Notes under the pieces: generated by a model | What the model saw: only the letters and a program-made list of their open reading frames with translations | Databases searched by the model: none | Told to the model about the DNA's origin: nothing | Assembly (NCBI RefSeq): GCF_000702445.1 | Contig: NZ_JNIF01000004.1 | Span: 496,001 to 560,000 of the forward strand | Direction of reading: 5' to 3' | Length of the DNA: 64,000 nucleotides | Origin: Bryobacter aggregatus MPL3 | GTDB taxonomy: Bacteria > Acidobacteriota > Terriglobia > Bryobacterales > Bryobacteraceae | Part shown: one piece after another, positions 1-6,517 of the stretch | Layout of the letters: each line of letters starts with the position of its first letter | How positions within the stretch are numbered: the stretch's first letter is position 1 | Made by a program: the position numbers and the translations under genes

Positions 1-18
1 AGTGTATCGCGGCTTAGT

Positions 19-1128
19 CTAGAACAGACTGGCCTGGCTGGCCTGCATCAATTGGACTTTCCGCTCGCCTCCGGCGCGCAGCCAGTACAACTCGTTCTCG
101 CAGTCTGCGACACACTGCGCATGGCCGCGGGCACTGGCTTCCGCCAGCAACAATTCGTAGAGCCAGATCGCTTCCGCAACACGATGATTCACCCGGAAGA
201 AAGAACCGGCCTTGCGTGCGACTCGTTCTCCGAGGGACCAATGCACCTGAAACAATTCCGGAAGAGAACGTTCAAACTCGAAAGTGCAGAACGGGAGCGT
301 CTCCCCTTCGTGCGAGGGCGTTGCGCGCAGCATGGCATAAGGATCGAGCGGCGCGGTCTCTTCGATCTCGAGATCCGGCAGTCCAACAGCGCCGTGGGTA
401 CGGAGGCTGAGAATCGAGGACTGCGCGGGGGGCAGGATGGGGTCGCCGTCGTAGCCGTTCACAATCCAAAGGGCACGGCCACCGGGCACGATTGCTTTGA
501 GAGCGCCGTCCCGCAAGGCGGCAACCTGATGTGGCGCTTCCACCCAGTGCACTGCTTCAAAGTGCGGGCGCGCCAGAGTTGCAAAGTGCTGGCCAAACTG
601 GGTTCGCACGGCAGGGCTGGGATGAGAAACCGCGAAGTTTTCCGTATTGTCGATGAGCCTTGCAAAGAGGGCTTCGAGCAGACCCGCATCCACCTCAACG
701 GGCACTTGCGGACGAGCGATTTCCGGCTCTGGTAAGCGCGGCCGCCAGGCGATTGACCAGGCTTCAATCTGACGGAGCGCGGCGACCGGTGAGGTGGCCC
801 AGTCAGCCCGTTTCGACTTGGCGAGCAGCGGTGGCAGTGGCAGCGAATTCAGCGTCACGATTGCTGTGGGCGCGTGAGATTCGATTCGCTCGAGCAAAGG
901 CGCGTAGACTTCGCGCGGCGAGCCGCCCTCGGGCAAGATGTCTTGCGAGAGCAGAACAATTAAGGCATCGCCGGAGCTGCAGGCATCGGCGAGATCTTCC
1001 AGAAAGGATTCCCGGGTCACTCCGATGTGAGCCACTTGGAGGTCAGTGAGCCGATTGAGGCGGGTACGGATTGCCAACGCGGCAGCGTCCTGCGCCGCTG
1101 AGTAGAACAGCGAAATACCGGCGGACAT
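19..1128 (-). CDS. Hypothetical protein with possible TIR-like N-terminal domain
   Basis: The 369-residue protein has no signal peptide or membrane segment. Residues 1-110 alternate beta and helix in a way that resembles a TIR fold: a first strand ending in FYSA, a helix, a central GDALIVLLSQDIL strand (about 53-65), a helix, then an AIVTLN strand. The remaining 250 residues are unrecognised and rich in Trp, Glu and Ala. The ATG lies 3 bp after the stop of glucarate dehydratase, so the two are probably co-transcribed. The TIR reading is a by-eye resemblance; I cannot confirm the catalytic Glu expected of NADase TIRs. It could equally be an unrelated Rossmann-like domain. Confidence 0.6.
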   Translation of the reverse strand: MSAGISLFYSAAQDAAALAIRTRLNRLTDLQVAHIGVTRESFLEDLADACSSGDALIVLLSQDILPEGGSPREVYAPLLERIESHAPTAIVTLNSLPLPPLLAKSKRADWATSPVAALRQIEAWSIAWRPRLPEPEIARPQVPVEVDAGLLEALFARLIDNTENFAVSHPSPAVRTQFGQHFATLARPHFEAVHWVEAPHQVAALRDGALKAIVPGGRALWIVNGYDGDPILPPAQSSILSLRTHGAVGLPDLEIEETAPLDPYAMLRATPSHEGETLPFCTFEFERSLPELFQVHWSLGERVARKAGSFFRVNHRVAEAIWLYELLLAEASARGHAQCVADCENELYWLRAGGERKVQLMQASQASLF

Positions 1129-1131
1129 GGC

Positions 1132-2448
1132 TTACCAGCGAGGAAGAATACGTTCCCAATTGGGATCGACATGCTTGCGCATCTCGGCGGTGTCGTCGCG
1201 CTTGCGGAAGGGCAGATTGTTGTAGCGTTCCACCCCACGGGCCAACTGATCGTAATCGAGAGTTACGCCGAGGCCCGGCTTGTCCGGAATGGGTACCGCG
1301 CCATCGACAAACTTCACGCGTCCTCCGACGATCACTTCGTCGATTTCGGTCTGCCACGGATAATGCGTATCGCAGGCATGGGTGAGGTGTGGGGACGCGC
1401 AAGCCGCATGGGCCATTGTCATCATGCTGACGCCCAGGTGGTTGTTCGAGTGCATTGAAAGTCCTAAGCCCAATACCTCGCAGAGTTCACTGAGTTGCTT
1501 CTGCTTCCGCAGGCCACCCCAGTAATGCGGGTCGCTGAGGATGATCTGCACGGCGTCAAGCTCTTTGGCTTGTGGCACATGCGCGAAGCAGGTGGTGGCA
1601 ACATTCGATGCAAAGAGAGTGTTGACGCCCTCAGCGAGAAGACGCTTGCGAACTTCGGCCATGCCTTCGAGACTCGCGCAAGGATCTTCGAGATAACCGC
1701 CGCCCGACAGTTCCTCGCGCAAGGCAATACCGATCTGGACGCTGGTATCGACACTCCAGGCGCAATTCGGATCGATGCGCAGAGGATAGGATGGACCAAA
1801 GGCGGCGCGGAGCGCACGGATGGTTTCGATTTCGACTTCCGGATCGAGAACGCCGCCCTTCAGCTTGATCTCGCGAAAGCTATATTCCTCAATGAAGCGG
1901 CGGCATTGCTCGACGATCGTTTCAGGAGAGAGGCACTCGCCGTACTTATCTTCGCGGGCATCGCTTCCCGTACCACCACCGCCGGCATGCTTATAGAACA
2001 AGTACGCGGAGAAGGGAGCTGCATCGCGGGCACGGCCACCGATCAGATCGCAGAGTGGTTCGTTTACTGCCTGCCCAATCGCATCGAGACAAGCAATCTC
2101 AATGGCGGCAAAAGTACGCGCTGCTTCGTCGAGCGGGTTCTCGCCCGGCACCAGCATGGTTTGCGAACGGGCGCCAGCCGGATCAATCGCCTTGTCTGTA
2201 TCGCCGTTCAGGTACTGCCAGAAGCGGGTGAGATCAAAGGGATTCATGCCGACCACGCGCGAGCGCGCAGCCTCTAGCGCGGCCAAGGGGCGATCGCCGC
2301 CATAGGTTTCGCTAATGCCAGTAATGCCGTCGGTGGTGACTACTTCGACGATGGTACGCAGAGCGTAGGGTGCATGGAGGCCATAGGAACTACGAAGAGG
2401 GCCATCCGCGATCGCCTGAGGATGGAGGCGAAGTTCCTTGATTTTCAT
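1132..2448 (-). CDS. gudD: Glucarate dehydratase (enolase superfamily)
   Basis: This cytoplasmic enzyme should dehydrate D-glucarate to 5-keto-4-deoxyglucarate. At 438 residues it has the expected length. The enolase-superfamily residues are visible in order: Lys195 and Lys197 in FREIKLKGG, metal ligands Asp226 (RIDPN), Glu254 (YLEDP) and Asn282 (ASNVATT), then Asp306 (LSDPH) and His333 (SMHSNN), matching the glucarate-dehydratase acid/base set. The N-terminal capping domain covers about residues 1-130. It lies between a 44-residue ORF upstream (10 bp gap) and the TIR-like gene downstream (3 bp gap). Other acid-sugar dehydratases of this superfamily are possible, but the His/Asn pair and the LSDPHYWGG segment favour glucarate. 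No transporter or aldolase partner is adjacent. Confidence 0.88.
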   Translation of the reverse strand: MKIKELRLHPQAIADGPLRSSYGLHAPYALRTIVEVVTTDGITGISETYGGDRPLAALEAARSRVVGMNPFDLTRFWQYLNGDTDKAIDPAGARSQTMLVPGENPLDEAARTFAAIEIACLDAIGQAVNEPLCDLIGGRARDAAPFSAYLFYKHAGGGGTGSDAREDKYGECLSPETIVEQCRRFIEEYSFREIKLKGGVLDPEVEIETIRALRAAFGPSYPLRIDPNCAWSVDTSVQIGIALREELSGGGYLEDPCASLEGMAEVRKRLLAEGVNTLFASNVATTCFAHVPQAKELDAVQIILSDPHYWGGLRKQKQLSELCEVLGLGLSMHSNNHLGVSMMTMAHAACASPHLTHACDTHYPWQTEIDEVIVGGRVKFVDGAVPIPDKPGLGVTLDYDQLARGVERYNNLPFRKRDDTAEMRKHVDPNWERILPRW

Positions 2449-2458
2449 CGGACTCGAA

Positions 2459-2593
2459 CTACTTGCGAGCGCCGCGTTGGGGGGACTTCTTGCGGCTCTG
2501 GGTAAGCTTCTTCTTCTTGCGAGCCGGCTTGGAAATGATGAAGGTGCCGCTGCCGATGTATTCGGCGCTGTAGAGTTTCTCAGGAGATGCCAT
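2459..2593 (-). CDS. Basic 44-residue microprotein
   Basis: A short ORF from ATG at 2593 to TAG at 2459 encodes 44 residues. The first half, MASPEKLYSAEYIGSGTFI, is mixed and Tyr/Gly-containing; the second half is a cluster of Lys and Arg including KKKK and ends in RGARK. It sits 10 bp upstream of glucarate dehydratase on the same strand. An AGAAAG-like purine stretch about 5 bp before the ATG could serve as ribosome-binding site. The highly basic tail suggests nucleic-acid or ribosome binding, which is inference. It could be a chance ORF, though the AAG/CGC-biased codon use looks coding. Confidence 0.5.
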   Translation of the reverse strand: MASPEKLYSAEYIGSGTFIISKPARKKKKLTQSRKKSPQRGARK

Positions 2594-2700
2594 AACTTTC
2601 TAGTCTAGCCGATCTGGTGCGGTGAGCTCAATTTTGATGAAGATGCGATTAGAAAATTCCAACCCGGCGGCGAAATGATCTCAGCTAGTATCGAGAAGTA

Positions 2701-3726
2701 ATGCAGCGCCTGGAAATCCTCCAAGTCTTGCGCGCCGTGGCCGCGATCGCCGTTGTTTTCTATCACACCTTTTACGCGCTGGTGCTGCGCGGAGATGGCT
2801 GTTGGCTTTGCGAAAACGAAAGCTGGCGCAAGAGTATGATTTTCGGTGTTGACGTGTTTTTCGTCATCAGCGGCTTTATTGTTTCCACGGTTGCGGAACG
2901 GGAGACGAGCGCGGTGCGCTTTCTCCTCAAGCGAATCTGGAAGATCGTGCCGCTCTATTACGCCGTGACGGCGATCGAATACTGGTGGAAGCTTGAGGCC
3001 GGGATCACGTCCAGTTGGGAGCAGGTTTGGAAGAGTTTGTTGTTCTTCCGCCAACCGAATGGGCCGGTCCTGATCCATGGCTGGACGCTTGTCTACGAGA
3101 TGTGGTTCTACTGCATTCTTGCCGTGTTGCTCGCTTTGGGGGTGCGCAAGCTCGGCTGGTGGGGCGCTGCCGTCATGTTGCTGATGGGCTGCTATCGTTG
3201 GCCGTTGTTGATTCTCTTTGCGGGAGGTTGCCTCATCGGAGAGTTGGCCAAGCGCAAGGAAGCGCCACGCTGGCTTGGAGTGGTGCTCTTAGCAACAGGA
3301 ATCGGATGGTGGCTCGGATTGTCGTGGCAAGGCGCGTCCTATCCTGCTTCTTTCAATTGGGAGAAAGCTTTTGGCAATCACCTATGGCGCGTTGAACGCT
3401 TTGGCCTGCCTGCGATCCTGGTTGTTTCGGGAGTCGTGCTACCCGCTTGGCGGAAAGCGAAGATGCCGGATTGGCTGGTGTTTCTCGGGGATGCGTCTTA
3501 TCCGATCTACATCTGCCAGCAGATCGGTCTGGTTCTCGGCGGAGGTTATCTGGCCATGCTGGGGGGCTTGCCTTACGCATTTGCGGTGACCGCTCTCTGC
3601 GTGGGCATCGGAGTGGTGGTCCATCTCTATTGGGAAAGGCCCTATGGCCAGGCCTGGCGCGCGTTTTACTACGTGCGGCCGTTACCGACGCCAGGCTTGC
3701 GCGAAACTCCAGGCGCCAGTTCCTGA
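2701..3726 (+). CDS. Acyltransferase family 3 (OafA/ExoZ-like) membrane protein
   Basis: An integral membrane O-acyltransferase of 341 residues with roughly ten hydrophobic segments. Family hallmarks are the N-terminal LRAVAAIAVVFYHTFY segment with its conserved His, and DVFFVISGFI near residue 55, the acyltransferase-3 signature. Such enzymes acetylate or succinylate surface polysaccharides or lipids; the substrate here cannot be told. The ATG follows a GAGAAG ribosome-binding site. Its 3' end overlaps the convergent CorA-like gene by 58 bp. No polysaccharide genes lie beside it, so it looks like a stand-alone modifier. Confidence 0.85.
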   Translation: MQRLEILQVLRAVAAIAVVFYHTFYALVLRGDGCWLCENESWRKSMIFGVDVFFVISGFIVSTVAERETSAVRFLLKRIWKIVPLYYAVTAIEYWWKLEAGITSSWEQVWKSLLFFRQPNGPVLIHGWTLVYEMWFYCILAVLLALGVRKLGWWGAAVMLLMGCYRWPLLILFAGGCLIGELAKRKEAPRWLGVVLLATGIGWWLGLSWQGASYPASFNWEKAFGNHLWRVERFGLPAILVVSGVVLPAWRKAKMPDWLVFLGDASYPIYICQQIGLVLGGGYLAMLGGLPYAFAVTALCVGIGVVVHLYWERPYGQAWRAFYYVRPLPTPGLRETPGASS

Positions 3727-5351
3727 CCCGGCCGCAGCACGTTGCGGTAATCGGCCCAGTTGCGGGTGAACAGATAGGCGGTAATGCCCAGTGCAAAGAG
3801 GCAGAATGCGACCACGGCCAGAATGGCGGCCCAGTGGATCCAGAGCGTGTCTGCCGTCGGATGGAAGAAGGTTTTCTCAAACAGGTAGGAGAAGTTCATC
3901 CCGAAGAATCCCGTGACCACCGCGCCTGCACCAAGAATGGTCGAGACAAAGGCCAAACGGTTCACCGCCTGGGTGTTGCGAGCCGTGTAGTACTCGGTCA
4001 GACTCGAATTCAACTTGTCGATTTCGCGCTCGACTTCCATCTTCATGTTGTGGATGTCGTAGACGCCGCTCAACATGCGGAAATGCTCGGACTCCTCATC
4101 CTTATTGGCGAGTTCATCGAAATGCCAGTAGTTGGAAAACACAAGGAACTCATAGCGAAGCTGGTTGGTGCGCTCGATGTTGCCATCGGACAGACGCCCA
4201 TCCTGAAAGTCGACGTAGAGACGCCGGGAAACGAGCGCGACGCGTTCGGCGAAGTCGAGCAGGGTGGCGCGATAGAACAACGCGATGATCGCCATCAGAT
4301 AGTAGCGGGAGTCGAACATCCGGTGGATGAGGAAGCCCTCGCTGAGCTGGTGATCGTCGCAATCGAAAGTGCCAAAGCACATCGTGACGTTTGAGTAAGA
4401 AGTGAAGCCGTACAGCGTACCCTGATGCGCCCAGCGCCGGTACACCTGCTGCTCCATCAAGCGCTTGGTAAAGCCACGGGCGTAGCGGTAGTCCTTGCCG
4501 TCGTGATCGACGTAGAGCGCACGAGAAAAGAGGATGTCATATTCCTCGCTCTTATGGAAATTCTCCGGAACGCTGTGCGGGTCGACGGCGAGATAGGAAT
4601 AGACGATGGTCCGCTCGTCGAGCACTGGTTCGTATTCGCCGCGCTGGTAATCGGCAAAGTAGAGCAGGGAAGTGATCAGATTCGAGACGGGTGGCAGAAA
4701 GCCGCGCATCGCACTGTCTTCGAAGCTTGCCTGCAACACCTGAGTCCGGCCGTAGGGGGTCTCGACTGAAAAGGAAACCTTGGACGGGGTGCGGCCTTCG
4801 CGTAATTGTCTTCCAGAGCTAGGATAGATTTTACGCGCCATCTCATTGATCCAGAGGGCTTTGTCGACTGGAAGGTCGAAGGCTTCCACTCCGATTCCCA
4901 GCATCCCGATGCCGTTGGCGAACAGAAAGAGGCGGAGGTCAGTGACCTCCATTTCTGCTTCCCGTTCGCGGTTATCTTCGGCAGTAAAGAAGAGCTTGTT
5001 TTCAGGGGAAAGGGGAATCGAATAGCAACGCAGCAGCGCTTCCACTTCGTTATCGGAAGATCCAACGCCTGCCGTATCGAAAAAAATACGACGGACGAAG
5101 GGGTGGAAGAAGATCATGTCCTGATAGGCAGGCGATTCCAGATCGAACTGCGTATAGGAGGCGCGCTGCCACCGGCCGATGTTGGCAACTACCGGCGAAT
5201 CATGGACCGGATGCGCGTTGATCCAATCGTCGAGGCCGTCAATCCAATAGCGTCCGTGCCAGACTTGCCCGTGATTCTTCAGCACTTCGCTGCGATCGAC
5301 GGCGAAGGGGAAGAGAAAATACGTATGTAGGTGCTGGATTACGGCTTCCAC
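3669..5351 (-). CDS. CorA-like divalent-cation transporter family protein
   Basis: This 560-residue protein starts at GTG. It has a very long soluble N-terminal part followed by two C-terminal transmembrane helices (about 475-500 and 515-540). The first helix ends in GFFGMNFSY, which contains the GMN signature of CorA channels, and the preceding sequence NRLAFVSTILGAGAVVTG matches the CorA pore-helix style. The cytoplasmic domain is about twice the usual CorA length and its first 250 residues are unfamiliar. The acidic MPEL-type loop expected after GMN is not obvious. It could carry Mg, Co or Zn, or be a non-transporting relative. It is divergent from the DUF1080 gene (29 bp between starts). 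Confidence 0.65.
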   Translation of the reverse strand: MEAVIQHLHTYFLFPFAVDRSEVLKNHGQVWHGRYWIDGLDDWINAHPVHDSPVVANIGRWQRASYTQFDLESPAYQDMIFFHPFVRRIFFDTAGVGSSDNEVEALLRCYSIPLSPENKLFFTAEDNREREAEMEVTDLRLFLFANGIGMLGIGVEAFDLPVDKALWINEMARKIYPSSGRQLREGRTPSKVSFSVETPYGRTQVLQASFEDSAMRGFLPPVSNLITSLLYFADYQRGEYEPVLDERTIVYSYLAVDPHSVPENFHKSEEYDILFSRALYVDHDGKDYRYARGFTKRLMEQQVYRRWAHQGTLYGFTSYSNVTMCFGTFDCDDHQLSEGFLIHRMFDSRYYLMAIIALFYRATLLDFAERVALVSRRLYVDFQDGRLSDGNIERTNQLRYEFLVFSNYWHFDELANKDEESEHFRMLSGVYDIHNMKMEVEREIDKLNSSLTEYYTARNTQAVNRLAFVSTILGAGAVVTGFFGMNFSYLFEKTFFHPTADTLWIHWAAILAVVAFCLFALGITAYLFTRNWADYRNVLRPGQELAPGVSRKPGVGNGRT

Positions 5352-5380
5352 GAGATGCGGGTTTTATAGAATCACTAGTC

Positions 5381-6517
5381 ATGGGATCGACAGTCAGATC
5401 GGGAGAGTTGACACGCCGTCAACTCATTGTACTGGGTGGTGCATTAGCCGCTCCAGTCTACGGACAAGAAACAGGGCTTTTTGACGGCAAAAGCCTGAAA
5501 GGATGGAAGATCGAGAATGGTCCGGAAACTGCCTTCTATGCGCAGGACGGAGAAATCGTGGTGCATCCGGGCTCGAATTATCCGTCCTGGCTGCGCAGCG
5601 ACGCTGAGTACGAAAACTTCGATTGGTCTGGTGAGGTCTTTATCCAGAACTGGGCGAACGGCGGCCTCTATTTTGCCGCGCCGAAGCACGGTCCCCCCAC
5701 CTATTGCGGCTTCAAGCTGAACATCTTCCAGAAGGAAGACAATCCGCCTTTGCGCGAGAGCGTCGGCTCCATCTTTCCAGTGGTGGCGCCTTCGAAAGTG
5801 ACGGTGCGCAACAAGGGCGAGTGGAATCAGTTCCGCATCCGGATGGACTGGCCGAGCCTCAAGGTCTGGTGGAATGGCGTTCTCGTGCAGGACATCGACG
5901 TCGAAAAGAACGACGAGTTGAAGTTCCGCCTGCGCCGTGGCCATCTGGGGATTGAGAGCCTTAGCTATCCGCTGCGCTACCGCAACTTCAAAATCACTCG
6001 TTTGCCGGGTAAGGAGAAGTGGGAAGTTCTCTACAACAAGCCGGAAGATCTCTCGAAGTGGAACGCGACGGAGAAAGCGAGCTGGGAAGCGATTGGCAAC
6101 GTCCTGCGTGCCGACGGATTGGGCTACCTGGTGAGCAAGGAGCGCTACCAGGACTTCCGGTTCGAATGTTACATCCGGGCCAGCAAGAACTCGAATGGAG
6201 GCGTACTGTTCCGTGGCGGTGAGGACGGGAAGGCGGATCGCTATGAGATCCAGGTGCATGACGTTGAGGGCGCCGTTTATCCTACTGGTTCGTTGTACCA
6301 CTACGAACGCGCCTCACGCTATCCCCGGATTCAGCCCGAAGAGTGGTACCTGTTCCAACTGGTGGCCAAAGGCAAACGCTGTGTCGTCCGCATTCAAGGG
6401 GAGACGCTGGTGGATTGCGAAAAGCTGGAACGCACTGTTCCCGGAACGATTCTGATCCAGGCCCACCAGAAAGGGAGTTGGATCGAATACAAGGATCTCC
6501 GCATCCAGCGGATCTAA
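5381..6517 (+). CDS. Secreted DUF1080 tandem-domain protein (3-keto-disaccharide hydrolase family)
   Basis: This 378-residue protein has a Tat-like leader (TRRQLIVLGGALAAPVYG) at about residues 12-30. Two concanavalin-like DUF1080 domains follow, roughly 32-208 and 213-378, each opening with a phrase such as LFDGKSLKGW or LYNKPEDLSKW and containing NGG(L/V)(Y/L)F strands. Members of this family hydrolyse 3-keto-glycosides or bind glycans in the periplasm. Its role would complement the GMC-type sugar dehydrogenases encoded nearby. Its TAA shares bases with the TAG of the convergent cytochrome gene, so the two overlap by 4 bp. Tandem DUF1080 domains in one chain are less common than the single form. 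Confidence 0.85.
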   Translation: MGSTVRSGELTRRQLIVLGGALAAPVYGQETGLFDGKSLKGWKIENGPETAFYAQDGEIVVHPGSNYPSWLRSDAEYENFDWSGEVFIQNWANGGLYFAAPKHGPPTYCGFKLNIFQKEDNPPLRESVGSIFPVVAPSKVTVRNKGEWNQFRIRMDWPSLKVWWNGVLVQDIDVEKNDELKFRLRRGHLGIESLSYPLRYRNFKITRLPGKEKWEVLYNKPEDLSKWNATEKASWEAIGNVLRADGLGYLVSKERYQDFRFECYIRASKNSNGGVLFRGGEDGKADRYEIQVHDVEGAVYPTGSLYHYERASRYPRIQPEEWYLFQLVAKGKRCVVRIQGETLVDCEKLERTVPGTILIQAHQKGSWIEYKDLRIQRI

